From Candidatus Heimdallarchaeota archaeon (GTDB taxonomy: Archaea > Asgardarchaeota > Heimdallarchaeia > Hodarchaeales > Hodarchaeaceae), in contig RDOB01000004.1 of assembly GCA_011364965.1 (NCBI GenBank), positions 116,360 through 180,359 on the forward strand: DNA of 64,000 nucleotides. Reading direction: 5' to 3'. The notes beneath the pieces are model-generated. The model had not been told where the DNA came from and made no database searches. It worked only from the letters and a program-made list of their open reading frames with translations. The position numbers were made by a program, and so were the translations under genes. This document shows, in pieces, positions 17,531-27,361 of the stretch (position 1 is its first letter; every line of letters starts with the position of its first letter).

Positions 17531-18516
17531 GTCATTTTGAAGTGGGCTCGTGGATCTTCTATAAAAACAGGCACTGCAGCTGCTCCTCTTTTAACTTCCA
17601 CATCATCCATACCGAGGATCCTAACAATTTCCTTAAAACGATTTCTAATCGTTACAGGGGTCGTTCGTGCAGCTTTGGCTATTTGTTGTTGCGTTCTCCG
17701 TTCACCTGTTTTGACACCAGCAATATACAAACATGCTGCTGCAATGGACATGGGATTTTTTCCTACTGTAATTCCACATTCACGCGTTTTCTTAGTAATA
17801 CGGACAGCCTCCATCCTAGTAGGCATACTCAAGCTTAATTCCTCTCCAAGTCTATGAATTAGGGCTTCATGTCTTCCTGAATCAGGCTTTGTTTGTAGGT
17901 GTTGAATTATTGTACGAACACATCGTCCTAGTTCTTTGGATGAAACGTTTGCATTAATTGCAACATCTTTCAATGTTAGAGGAATTTTAGTTTTTCTACA
18001 GGCAAGATAAAGACTTGCAGCAATCATTCCGTCAATGGAACGTCCACGAATGAGGTTTTTCTTTAAACACTGTCTGTAGTAGGAACTAGCCATTTGTGCA
18101 GTTCTCTCAGGTAATTCCATTTGGCTTCGTAAACGTTTCAATTCTCTTAAGGCTATACGGAGGTTGCGTAATTCGCTTTCATGAGCATGATTATCGACAT
18201 TAGTCAAGCGATTAAACACTAAGCGCTTAGTTGACGATAACTTTCTGCCTTTCCCATCTGTTCTAGATTTACTAATCTGAGTTTTGATACCTAAATCAGG
18301 CTGAAGAAGAGACAAGGGAGAACCACTGCGAGAACGATCCTGCTCTTCCTGATAATCATAAGCACGCCATTCAGGTCCTTGATCAAACATTAGAGAGTCT
18401 ACAACCACCCCACAACATGCGCATATCCATTGACCTGACCGAGGATCAGAAACGATATTATCTAATGCCCCGCATTCAGGACATTTTCTATGTCGAACCA
18501 TATCTTTCTGAATCAT
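17527..18516 (-). CDS. tfb: Transcription initiation factor IIB (TFB)
   Basis: 329 residues. N-terminal zinc ribbon (C12, C15, C32, C35), then the B-reader/linker with PEWRAYD, and two cyclin-like repeats of about 90 residues (from ~110 and ~210), each carrying the helix pattern of TFIIB (for example 'IDGMIAASLYLACR', 'SIAAACLYIAG', 'ITIRNRFKEI'). It recruits RNA polymerase to TBP bound at TATA promoters and reads the BRE. Length is typical. It is a single-gene unit with an AT-rich 315-base region upstream. Confidence 0.96.
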   Translation of the reverse strand: MIQKDMVRHRKCPECGALDNIVSDPRSGQWICACCGVVVDSLMFDQGPEWRAYDYQEEQDRSRSGSPLSLLQPDLGIKTQISKSRTDGKGRKLSSTKRLVFNRLTNVDNHAHESELRNLRIALRELKRLRSQMELPERTAQMASSYYRQCLKKNLIRGRSIDGMIAASLYLACRKTKIPLTLKDVAINANVSSKELGRCVRTIIQHLQTKPDSGRHEALIHRLGEELSLSMPTRMEAVRITKKTRECGITVGKNPMSIAAACLYIAGVKTGERRTQQQIAKAARTTPVTIRNRFKEIVRILGMDDVEVKRGAAAVPVFIEDPRAHFKMT

Positions 18517-18831
18517 AACAATCGACTCTCTTAGATAGGCGTAACATATAGATTTTTCTAGATAAATTTTCCGTATTCTTTATTTTGCTAATTCCTTTTC
18601 CTGATTCAATTAAATCGGAAACCATTACACTAGGTTTATTTTTTGTTCTATAATTGGCATTTTCTTTTCAAAAAGAATTTTTCCTTTGTTGAAGGGAGAT
18701 TTAGAGTGCCTAGCAAAATTCTCCGATATAAGGAAACTCTAACTAGGGATTAAAGATAAAATACAGATATTTACTTTAATTTCTCCAGAATCTAAGAGAT
18801 GATTAGAGATGTTCACATCATCTATTATATT
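18517..18831. other. Intergenic region, 315 bases
   Basis: No ORF or RNA structure seen. It is AT-rich. The end at 18517-18570 should hold the TFB promoter (minus strand), and the left part lies downstream of lipA. Confidence 0.4.
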
Positions 18832-19731
18832 TCATTCTCTTAGACAATTTTTAATATAGTATTCTCCAGCCTTATAAGAACTTCTAACAAGTGGACCTGA
18901 AGCTACGTATAAGAATCCGAGTTCAATGGCAATTTTTTCCCAGTATTCAAACACCTCAGGTAGGATATATTCAATAACGTCAAGATTTTTGCGAGAAGGT
19001 TGCAAATATTGGCCAATTGTGACAATATCAACATCAACTAATCTTAACTCTTTAAGAGCAGAGAAAACTTGATCTGAAGTCTCACCTAAACCGAGCATAA
19101 TTGATGATTTAGTCAAAATATTAGAATCCAACCGTTTTATTGTATCTAGGATCTGAAGGGACTGATCGAAGCTAGCTCGTTTATCTCTCACCATTGGGGT
19201 CATTGCACGAGTCGTTTCGATGTTATGTCCCATCACATGCGGTTTGCTTTTGACCAAAGATTTTAAAGCACGTAAATTTCCTTGAAAATCAGGATGAAGG
19301 ATTTCAATAATTACTTCCGAGGTCTCATTCTGAACTGCTTCAACACAGTGAGCTAGATGTAAAGCCCCACCATCTAGTAGATCATCGCGGGTTACTGAGG
19401 TCAGAACTACATATTTTAATTTCATATCTTTGACTGCTTGTGCTAAGTTTTTAGGTTCCAAGGGGTTAAGAATCCCATGAGGATCTTGGGTTGTGACATC
19501 ACAAAATTTACAGTTTCGTGTACAAACAGAACCCATGAGTAAGAAGGTTGCTGTTCCCGATTCCCAGCATTCAGTCCAATTTGGACATAATGCTTCCTCA
19601 CAAACTGTATGAAGCTGATTGTTCTTGAGAATTGATTTAATTTCTTTGAATTTAGCTTTGGTGGGTAATTTAGATCTAATCCAAGTAGGTTTAGGTTGAT
19701 GAGGGGATTTTTTAGTTCTCATTAGGATCAA
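18832..19731 (-). CDS. lipA: Lipoyl synthase (radical SAM)
   Basis: 299 residues. Inserts two sulfurs into octanoylated carrier proteins to make lipoate. Both iron-sulfur sites are visible: the auxiliary cluster C44-x4-C49-x5-C55 and the radical-SAM cluster C70-x3-C74-x2-C77. The C-terminal RSSY motif (283-286) that ligates the auxiliary cluster is present. This complete residue set makes it a true LipA and not a distant radical-SAM relative. No lipB or lplA lies beside it. The start is the ATG at 19731; a second ATG three codons in is also possible. Confidence 0.96.
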   Translation of the reverse strand: MILMRTKKSPHQPKPTWIRSKLPTKAKFKEIKSILKNNQLHTVCEEALCPNWTECWESGTATFLLMGSVCTRNCKFCDVTTQDPHGILNPLEPKNLAQAVKDMKLKYVVLTSVTRDDLLDGGALHLAHCVEAVQNETSEVIIEILHPDFQGNLRALKSLVKSKPHVMGHNIETTRAMTPMVRDKRASFDQSLQILDTIKRLDSNILTKSSIMLGLGETSDQVFSALKELRLVDVDIVTIGQYLQPSRKNLDVIEYILPEVFEYWEKIAIELGFLYVASGPLVRSSYKAGEYYIKNCLRE

Positions 19732-19890
19732 TTCTCATATTACTTGATTATTTTTACCCATTCTCTTGTTATTACCAAAACTTCATGTAGGTTATTATAA
19801 AAATCATAGGGATTATTCATATAATTTCGATATATTTAACTTTAAAATCACCAATAGTACTTCTGAATAACTTTTAGCTTATAATCTAAG

Positions 19891-22296
19891 GTGTTACATT
19901 CATTGATTCGGCAAATTGAGCTTTTGGATACTCTATCAGAGATTCTTGACCTTCAAATTCTAGCAGGCATTTTCACGATCCTGCTAATTTTCGTTTTTTT
20001 CACAGAATTAAGAAAATTTCTCAAATACCGATCCTATCCCGATTTAATGGAATTAAGCGGAGTGGGGTTGATGTTTACTGGATTATTTACTTTAACAGGA
20101 GATATTTTGCTCGCAGGATTGGCTAGTATATTAGCAATGATGCTCATAGGATCTTTTGAGGTAAGAGAAAACCTCATTTGGTTTCGGATGATGCTCACTT
20201 TTACTATATCTTATGGTTTCTTCTTTATCATGGTGATTTTTGGTTTTATAACATCTAAAGCATTTCCAAGCATTGGTGAAAACCTAAAGGGGTTTTTGAT
20301 AACAATCGGATTTGAATCAACTCTTGACATAAACCAATTCTTCGTTGGGATTGGATATAATCTTGTTTTATGGATAATGATCTTAACTGCATTTATTGTC
20401 TTTGGAAAAAGATTCATTATTGTAACAAGGTTCATCAGCCCCCAGATGGTTTATTTAGTGCTCTATCTGATAGCATTAATCTTTGTGTTACAATTAGACT
20501 TACCAGACTTAGCGAAGTATATAGCCATATTCGCTGTCAATATATTGGTTTATCTGGCATCGGGACCGATTTTAACTTTCCTATTTGGAATCAAACCATT
20601 AGAAGATAAGCGAGTGGAAAGAATTATTGAAGAAGTGCAACAAAAAATCCAAACTCCCGTAAGAAAAGTCGGAATAGTGAATGCACCTATTCTTAACGCA
20701 TTTGCATATGGGCCTTGGTTTGATCAAAGGATTGCATATATTACTTCAGAACTTGATAAATTTACTGATAGCGAAATACGGGGAATTACTGCACATGAAC
20801 TTGCTCATGTCAAACGAAGACATACTTTACTTCTACTAGGAATAACTGCTATTGAATTAATTATAAAAGCAATCTTAAATGCTCCAAGTAATTATTGGGA
20901 ATACGTTTTAGGTTCAAATACTACTTGGGATTTCCTAAGCTTTTGGTTATTTAATATTAGCTTATTTGCAGTTTTACTGACGTTTGTCAAAATGTTAGAG
21001 GGACAGGCTGATAAAATAACCCGTGAAGAGGGATTTGGAACTGATCTTGCAGAGTCCTTATACAGATTAGAAGGATTTTATTATGGTATTGCTGGAGAAA
21101 TTGGATTCAATACCCAATTGATGACTGGAAAGACCCGAACGAGAGAGGAAGATATCCGTTTTATGGGTGACGAAGCGTTCTATCTATATAAGAATCTTGC
21201 TCCAAGTAGAATGACCTGTTTTATGAACCTGATAGCATCCCATCCCTTAACATCTATCAGACTATCAATGCAAGTTGATAAATCTATCGGAGCCATTAAA
21301 GCTGGATTCATGATATGGTTCTTACTACTTCCGGGATTGAGAAAACGGACTATTAAGAAACTCCAAAGTAACCACTTAAAAGTTGCAGGAATGTTATCAA
21401 ATAAATATTCGCGCGATTTTGGAACAATTAAAGAATATAATGAAATAACTTTTGAAGAAGCTCCCTTTAAGTATTATATTGGTCATTTTGTTTTAGCAAA
21501 ATCCTGGTTAATTGATGGAGAGGCACATTGGGGAAAAATGGTTGGATACAGAATAACAGAGGATATCGTTTCTCCAATAATTTTTGACTTAGAGTTGATG
21601 AATGGATCAACGATTTCGATCAGAAAAAGTGATTACTCTCTAATTATGGCAGAACCGAAGCATCAATATTTTACTAAGCAAGGGAAGATCGTTACACTTG
21701 AAAATATCGAGTTAAAAGACGGAAAATTTAAGAAATTCGAATTTTCCTCAAACGGAAAGAATTTTCATTCAAATACAATAGGATTTGCGGTAAAAGAGCT
21801 TGAGAACCATCAAAACTGGTTTGTGTACAAACAAGGAGTTATTAACGCTTGGAAATTAGATAATTTAGAGATTAATGAATCATTTCAGAATTCAAAATTC
21901 CTTTTCCTAGAAGAAGATAAAAAATATGAATTCACTGGTAAGGAGCTTGTAGCATTAGTACCACCCCAATTTCAAATGATTTATGCTAAAAACTGGGAAA
22001 AGGAAAAATTCTTCTTTAAAAGACTACAATTACTGAAAGAACCGATAATTCTTTATGATAAAGAAGATATAGATATAGGAGCCCCTTGTCTAATATCTGG
22101 AGTTAACTTTGAAGATAAAACAATCTCAATAATTGAGAATGGAAAGCAAAGAGAATTAAATATTAAAAAAATTGATGCAATAGTATTGGATTATCCTTTC
22201 TATTTTCTTTCTTTCAAAAAGGAAATGGGTTTCACTAATGTCTTATCTCTAAAATTATTTAATCGTGGAGCCAAAGCTAAATATATTGGGGTGTAA
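19891..22296 (+). CDS. M48-family membrane metalloprotease with extended C-terminal region
   Basis: 801 residues, GTG start. Six or seven membrane segments fill the first ~230 residues. A zinc-peptidase domain follows, with HELAH (residues ~302-306) and the third ligand in LEGQAD (~370). Further membrane segments flank it, as in HtpX/Ste24 proteins. The last ~330 residues are soluble, beta-rich and not part of the usual M48 core; they may form a GIDE-like or unknown sensor domain. Likely role: intramembrane or membrane-surface proteolysis. The C-terminal extension makes it about 2.5 times HtpX size. Confidence 0.85.
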   Translation: MLHSLIRQIELLDTLSEILDLQILAGIFTILLIFVFFTELRKFLKYRSYPDLMELSGVGLMFTGLFTLTGDILLAGLASILAMMLIGSFEVRENLIWFRMMLTFTISYGFFFIMVIFGFITSKAFPSIGENLKGFLITIGFESTLDINQFFVGIGYNLVLWIMILTAFIVFGKRFIIVTRFISPQMVYLVLYLIALIFVLQLDLPDLAKYIAIFAVNILVYLASGPILTFLFGIKPLEDKRVERIIEEVQQKIQTPVRKVGIVNAPILNAFAYGPWFDQRIAYITSELDKFTDSEIRGITAHELAHVKRRHTLLLLGITAIELIIKAILNAPSNYWEYVLGSNTTWDFLSFWLFNISLFAVLLTFVKMLEGQADKITREEGFGTDLAESLYRLEGFYYGIAGEIGFNTQLMTGKTRTREEDIRFMGDEAFYLYKNLAPSRMTCFMNLIASHPLTSIRLSMQVDKSIGAIKAGFMIWFLLLPGLRKRTIKKLQSNHLKVAGMLSNKYSRDFGTIKEYNEITFEEAPFKYYIGHFVLAKSWLIDGEAHWGKMVGYRITEDIVSPIIFDLELMNGSTISIRKSDYSLIMAEPKHQYFTKQGKIVTLENIELKDGKFKKFEFSSNGKNFHSNTIGFAVKELENHQNWFVYKQGVINAWKLDNLEINESFQNSKFLFLEEDKKYEFTGKELVALVPPQFQMIYAKNWEKEKFFFKRLQLLKEPIILYDKEDIDIGAPCLISGVNFEDKTISIIENGKQRELNIKKIDAIVLDYPFYFLSFKKEMGFTNVLSLKLFNRGAKAKYIGV

Positions 22297-22301
22297 AAGG
22301 A

Positions 22302-23555
22302 TCACTCCTTAATTTTAAAAATTTCAGTATAAAGTTCATTAGCTCGCTCTCCTCTCTCAACAAGAGATTCCTTGAATTGAGCTAATTCTTTTTCTTTCAG
22401 CTTTATATCCTCATCGTTTTCTGCGATTTTTACTTTAAGTTCCTCCATTTGAGATTCAAGATCTGTAAGCTTTTTATTTATTTCAATATACTCTGGTGTT
22501 TTCTCATTGCTAATTTGAGCTGCTTCCAAAGTCTTCCATTCCTCCTTCATCTTATTCATTTTTCCACTCTTTATCTGATTCAGCTCTTGTCGTAGATTAT
22601 TGATATCCTTTTGTTTCAATTTTAACTCAGTTTCCCCAATTTTCAGCAATTCCTCAATTAAAGCGGTAATTTCTGGGTTCTCATCGGTTTCAGTTAAAAA
22701 TCTCTGAACAGGGTCTTCTTCATAAGACAGTGCTGCATTTACAAGTCCAAAATCCCCCGAAAATGTTCCACGTTGAATCTCTCTTGCATATTTCTTAAAT
22801 ATTTTTTTGAACGAATTTAAATGCTTACCCAACTCAATTTCAAGCTCTCTCATTCTAATTGTCCGTTGCCTAGATGACTTAATCAAGATATTTTCAAGAT
22901 ACAGAGAAATTTGTTTTTCAATTTCTATCTCTTCTCTCTTTAATGTTTCAAGACGATTTTGAGCTTCCATCAATTCGTTTTTTGTGTCTTGAATATTATC
23001 ATCTAATGTATTGACTTCAGTTATAATGTCCCTTAAGTCCTCAATAGTTTTAATTATTTGATATTCATTTTTCTGGAGTTCACGAAGCGTAGATAACTCT
23101 GATGCCAACTTTCCAATGGGTACATAAACAGAACGCTTTTTTAGCATGAAATCTAAACCCATTATTGAATCAGTTTGTTTTGTTTCCTGATTTACATCAT
23201 TTATCAATCTAGAAAAGGTTCGAATGAATTGATTGAATTCTGAGGAGGTGAATTGATGATTAGGATCAGGTACATCAAAATCATTGAATTTATCAGCAAG
23301 AAGATGTACCAATCGATTTATTGCTTTTAATGAGTTAAAATAAATTTTACCTTTTTTAGTGATTTTTTTTACTCCCTCCTCGGTCAATTGAGGATCCGTT
23401 TCTTCAATGAGACTTTTACATCCTTCTTTGACTTTGTCAGTATTTTTAACAATTGATTCTCTTATTTTTTTGCTGTTATTGTAAGCATTTGAAATTTCTT
23501 TCTTTTTTTGGTCTTCAATTTGCTCAATATACCCTAAAATCTCTTTTTCTAACAT
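22302..23555 (-). CDS. Coiled-coil protein, partner of the roadblock-like gene
   Basis: 417 residues, acidic and lysine-rich. Heptad-like coiled coils run through residues ~160-230 and ~300-410, with a helical N-terminal region between them. No enzyme motif. It starts 7 bases after the stop of the roadblock-like gene on the same strand, so the two are almost certainly cotranscribed. The pair could form a GTPase-regulating or membrane-scaffold complex (inference). No recognised family. Confidence 0.7.
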   Translation of the reverse strand: MLEKEILGYIEQIEDQKKKEISNAYNNSKKIRESIVKNTDKVKEGCKSLIEETDPQLTEEGVKKITKKGKIYFNSLKAINRLVHLLADKFNDFDVPDPNHQFTSSEFNQFIRTFSRLINDVNQETKQTDSIMGLDFMLKKRSVYVPIGKLASELSTLRELQKNEYQIIKTIEDLRDIITEVNTLDDNIQDTKNELMEAQNRLETLKREEIEIEKQISLYLENILIKSSRQRTIRMRELEIELGKHLNSFKKIFKKYAREIQRGTFSGDFGLVNAALSYEEDPVQRFLTETDENPEITALIEELLKIGETELKLKQKDINNLRQELNQIKSGKMNKMKEEWKTLEAAQISNEKTPEYIEINKKLTDLESQMEELKVKIAENDEDIKLKEKELAQFKESLVERGERANELYTEIFKIKE

Positions 23556-23562
23556 AGGTTTC

Positions 23563-23958
23563 TCATCTGCCCTTTTTTGCCTCGTAAATTGAAGTTAGAA
23601 ATAGTTCATCGAGTTTTGTAATCATAATCTCTAAGTATGGATCTCCTGTTCCTTTATCTCTGATACCAATTGTGATGTGATTAACTTCCCCATCAACAAT
23701 ATCCGCGAAATTTAAACCCAGAGGCGATGTACTGGCATTTTCCCAAATCTGAGGTAAAATAGCAGATAATTGCTCAAATTCAACTGCTTCCATATCAACA
23801 ATTGATCCCTCTCTTCTTTTTAACCCAGTTAATGGAAACCCATTTTCATCGCTAACAAATGATGAAATAACTTTATGCTTACCTTCTCCTGTTAACATCT
23901 GTTTTGATAAAATGGCACGAAGAGATAAGCGCATTTGGTCTTCCAGATTTTGACCCAT
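23563..23958 (-). CDS. Roadblock/LC7-like domain protein
   Basis: 131 residues. After an N-terminal helix there is the pattern SSFVSDENGFPLTGL, then a long helix (QLSAILPQIWENA), then strands ending EVNHITIGI and YLEIMITKLDELF. This strand-helix-strand order fits roadblock/LC7 proteins, which regulate small GTPases as dimers. Asgard genomes are rich in them. The identification rests on pattern only. Cotranscribed with the coiled-coil gene at 22302-23555. Confidence 0.6.
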   Translation of the reverse strand: MGQNLEDQMRLSLRAILSKQMLTGEGKHKVISSFVSDENGFPLTGLKRREGSIVDMEAVEFEQLSAILPQIWENASTSPLGLNFADIVDGEVNHITIGIRDKGTGDPYLEIMITKLDELFLTSIYEAKKGR

Positions 23959-24074
23959 TTTTTTATCCTCTCTAGTTTTATTATACTCTTTAATGTTAGC
24001 GTTTCGTCATCTAAAGGATGAAATGAGATTCTTAAGAATTTTTGGCGAACGGCATTCTATGAAGGAAAAAAATC

Positions 24075-24167
24075 ATGGTTCGAAAAGATAATATTTTCAA
24101 AGAAAGTCGATGGCACATGGCTAAGATTCCTCAGCCAAGAGATGTCAATTTAGTAATCGGCGCGTAA
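24075..24167 (+). CDS. Possible 30-residue leader ORF
   Basis: A 30-codon frame (begins MVRKDNIF, ends VIGA) with GAAGG a few bases upstream. It stops five bases before the ATG of the 1062-residue secreted protein. It may be a micropeptide, a leader for translational coupling, or chance. There is no homology evidence. Confidence 0.25.
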   Translation: MVRKDNIFKESRWHMAKIPQPRDVNLVIGA

Positions 24168-24172
24168 AACTC

Positions 24173-27100
24173 ATGGTTACACTTAAGTATTCATTAAGAA
24201 AGTGTTTTCTAGTTATTCAGTGCTTTTTTATATTAAGCTTAGTAGTTCTCCCAGTATCATCTTTTTCAGGGTTTAATATCAATTTAAGTTTGAAAGATAC
24301 ATCTTCTGGTCTCTCCTCAACAGATATGGATCAAAATACTATTCTGAATTCTATTTCAACGAACGAGGATTTAGCTGAAAATCTAACTTTCGATCTTGAG
24401 GAATTACTGAATTATATTGATGGTTTACACAACTCTCAAGTTGGTATATTCAAAGAAGCCGCTAATGGTTACGAAACATCAATTGCAACTTTTGAAGCAC
24501 TTTCCACTTTGAGGTTTTTTGGGTTAGATTATCATTTGTTTGGAAACGATTGGCAACTTCGAGAAGATAAAATCTCAACTAAATTGATAATAGATTTATT
24601 AGATAGTTCTGGCGGATTCTTACTAACAGAAGAATCTTCAAAACCTACATTAGAGGGAACTTATGGTGTTGTTTCAGCTTTGTGGATAATGTATGAAGTT
24701 TCCCCTACTAAACTAAAAGGAAAAGCCTCTGCTTTAATGGATTTTGTTATTAATGACACTTATGACAAGGAAATCGGAGCCTTTGCTGAAACAAATCAAG
24801 AAGCTTCTCTTGAGGCCACATTCAAAGCACTAACTATCCTCGATCTTATACAAAAAACAGCTGTAATTCCAGCCTATATTGATGAAACGATTACTCCAAG
24901 AGTTAATAATACGGTATATGAGTTTATGAAAAACTATACGGAGGATTTATCATTATTCATTAATGGTAATTTTGTAAATGGAACACATTTTGATTCTTAT
25001 AATCCATTAAATACACCTCTAGAGGATACATGGTATGCATTACAATCTATTGCGGTGTTAGAAAGATTTAATGAAGATTTAGGATTATCTATGACAGAAA
25101 ATCTTCAGTATTATAAGGATTCTGTTGTTAATTGGCTTAAAAATTTGCAAAAAACCTCAGGAGAAACACAAGGTGGTTTTGGTATAAAAGAATTTGCCAC
25201 AGTAACAGAAACTGGTTATAGTTTTGCAATTCTAAACCTTCTTAATTCAACAGATATGGTGGATCGTAAAAAAGCAATTTCATTCATTTACGCTTCACAA
25301 TTTCTTAAAAGAGAGAATAGAACGTATTCAACCGTTGAAGAAGAGCAAATTGGGGGATTTGGTCCTAATAATCTGACTTATTCCAGCAAAACAGAGAATC
25401 ATAGAATCAATGTACATGATACATATTTTGCCAGTCTATCCCTGCTTTTATCAGGAGCGATTTTTGAATCCACAGAAACTAGTATAATAACAAGCCGATA
25501 CAAAGAACAGAGTTCTATAAATAAAACTAATCTAATAATTCAAGGAGAACTCGCTACTATTGAATTAAGTTTTAAAGTGTACAATTTTAAAACCCATGGT
25601 TCTCTGGATCTATCCACAACGGTTGATAACTGGAATCTGTCTTATTCTTCATATAGAGAAACAAATCCTACTTTCAGAGGAAAATCAAGCGCCATTTATA
25701 GCATTCAACTAGAGAATGATTCTGAATCGAATTTCAATTGGACATTGGGTGGCCATCTTATAGCAAACAAAATTTCTATCCGTCATCTCCCAGTGATTAA
25801 ATCACCAAGCTATTTGTTAAACGATATACTCTTTGTTTCGTATAAATCTTTGGTGCATTTCAATCAATCAACAATTGCTCCAGGAGATAATATCTCAACA
25901 ACAATTTACTATCAAAATAAATCAATCAATTCTTTCGAGATATTCAATATAACATCTGGATTGGTAAGTGCAACCCTTACCAAAGCTAATGCAGAAGAAG
26001 AAGTACTTTTTATTGATAAAACAATCAATGAGACAATAGGGGCAATTAAAATCTTTATTAACATTTCTAAGCAAGCAGTGCTTGGAACTTGGAGCTTAAA
26101 CCTGACATATCAGCAATCAAGCTTTATATTAATGTCTATTTTCAAAATAGAAGTAACAGATACAATTATGCTATACAATATTGATGGTTTACCAGAATAT
26201 TACCCAGGAGAATTTATGAATCTTAATGTATCGTTGAAATACTCGAGTGGCCAATTTACACCTAAAGCTAATGCTACTATAGCCTTTATTAGTAATTCAA
26301 CGAGTAATGAGGTATTTTACTTGAATTTAAGACATTCTAATGGCAATATATATACTGCTATGGAACAAGAATGTCCTAGAAGATATCTAAAGGGTTTCTA
26401 TAATATTTCAGTCAAATTTACTTGGAATTCTTCCTCCTCTATCCAACCAAAATCAGTTAAGAATGATAGCTTGCGTACAATTCAAATCGGAGGGGAAGCA
26501 GTTTTATCAGAAGTGGAATTGTCTTCAGATCAGAGAGGAAATCTTACTTTTGTTGCTAATAACATAATTTATTTTGGAGAGACAATAAATTTATCATTAA
26601 CAATCGGATTTATTACTGATTCAGGAATAAACTATAGAACAAATGATACTATTAATATTAAGGGAGGTTTGATAAATAACTCTATCCCCAAGGCCTATAT
26701 TCAACTCTTAAATACAATTATTGATAATGACTCAATAGTTTTGAGAGGCATGATCAGTACAAATTTACCCAAAGAGACATTTGGCTCAAGATTTCAGATA
26801 AAATCAGAATGGAATGGCTCCTATATCTATCTATTGGATCCAAATAATATTAATAGATCAATAGGGTATAATTTTACCTTGGATGGACAATTTCTTATCT
26901 CAGATATAAATTACATAGGAGGTACTTTATCAAGAGGGCTATTTACCTATGCTTTGGATACTACAACCACAGTTATAATATCTTTTCGAGTAGTTAATGG
27001 AAAATTAGATAATATCAGCATTGCAAATTTAAATCTCTATGCAATATTAGATATACTAGACGATGAATCAGATTTAATCAATCAAACCCTCCCCAGTATT

Positions 27101-27361
27101 ACTGAAGGACGAGATGCCAATGATACATCCATATACTTCCTTTCTGTTCCGATAACAAATTTAAAACCTAAAGATTACCAGATATCGCTTTATACTAAAA
27201 CTGCTTTTTCCAAGAATCTATTGATAGGGCAGCTACTTCCTGGTATGAAAATAGTAACGAAACTCTCCCCTCAACCACTTTTTCAAGTTCATGAAGTCTT
27301 AATTCTTATAGGAGTCGGTTTTCTTGCTATTCTTCTATATTTGAATCTAAAACGGGGGTAA
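24173..27361 (+). CDS. Large secreted membrane-anchored protein with alpha/alpha-toroid (prenyltransferase-like) domain
   Basis: 1062 residues. Signal peptide at ~8-30 and one membrane anchor at the extreme C-terminus (~1040-1058), with a short basic tail, so the bulk is extracytoplasmic. Residues ~85-440 carry repeated G-G-F / G-x-F ... T-xx-A-L blocks (for example GGFLLTEE, GAFAETNQ, GGFGIKEF, GGFGPNN), the mark of prenyltransferase/squalene-cyclase-like alpha/alpha toroids. Residues ~440-1030 are beta-rich Ig-like stretches with many N-x-S/T sites. The order toroid - beta domains - TM recalls ribophorin II of oligosaccharyltransferase, but that link is speculative. Its 3' end overlaps the convergent gene by 35 bases. 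Confidence 0.75.
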   Translation: MVTLKYSLRKCFLVIQCFFILSLVVLPVSSFSGFNINLSLKDTSSGLSSTDMDQNTILNSISTNEDLAENLTFDLEELLNYIDGLHNSQVGIFKEAANGYETSIATFEALSTLRFFGLDYHLFGNDWQLREDKISTKLIIDLLDSSGGFLLTEESSKPTLEGTYGVVSALWIMYEVSPTKLKGKASALMDFVINDTYDKEIGAFAETNQEASLEATFKALTILDLIQKTAVIPAYIDETITPRVNNTVYEFMKNYTEDLSLFINGNFVNGTHFDSYNPLNTPLEDTWYALQSIAVLERFNEDLGLSMTENLQYYKDSVVNWLKNLQKTSGETQGGFGIKEFATVTETGYSFAILNLLNSTDMVDRKKAISFIYASQFLKRENRTYSTVEEEQIGGFGPNNLTYSSKTENHRINVHDTYFASLSLLLSGAIFESTETSIITSRYKEQSSINKTNLIIQGELATIELSFKVYNFKTHGSLDLSTTVDNWNLSYSSYRETNPTFRGKSSAIYSIQLENDSESNFNWTLGGHLIANKISIRHLPVIKSPSYLLNDILFVSYKSLVHFNQSTIAPGDNISTTIYYQNKSINSFEIFNITSGLVSATLTKANAEEEVLFIDKTINETIGAIKIFINISKQAVLGTWSLNLTYQQSSFILMSIFKIEVTDTIMLYNIDGLPEYYPGEFMNLNVSLKYSSGQFTPKANATIAFISNSTSNEVFYLNLRHSNGNIYTAMEQECPRRYLKGFYNISVKFTWNSSSSIQPKSVKNDSLRTIQIGGEAVLSEVELSSDQRGNLTFVANNIIYFGETINLSLTIGFITDSGINYRTNDTINIKGGLINNSIPKAYIQLLNTIIDNDSIVLRGMISTNLPKETFGSRFQIKSEWNGSYIYLLDPNNINRSIGYNFTLDGQFLISDINYIGGTLSRGLFTYALDTTTTVIISFRVVNGKLDNISIANLNLYAILDILDDESDLINQTLPSITEGRDANDTSIYFLSVPITNLKPKDYQISLYTKTAFSKNLLIGQLLPGMKIVTKLSPQPLFQVHEVLILIGVGFLAILLYLNLKRG

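Noticed and set aside
17537..17857. Plus-strand ORFs opposite the TFB gene
   Set aside because: Shadows of tfb; no independent start or family features.
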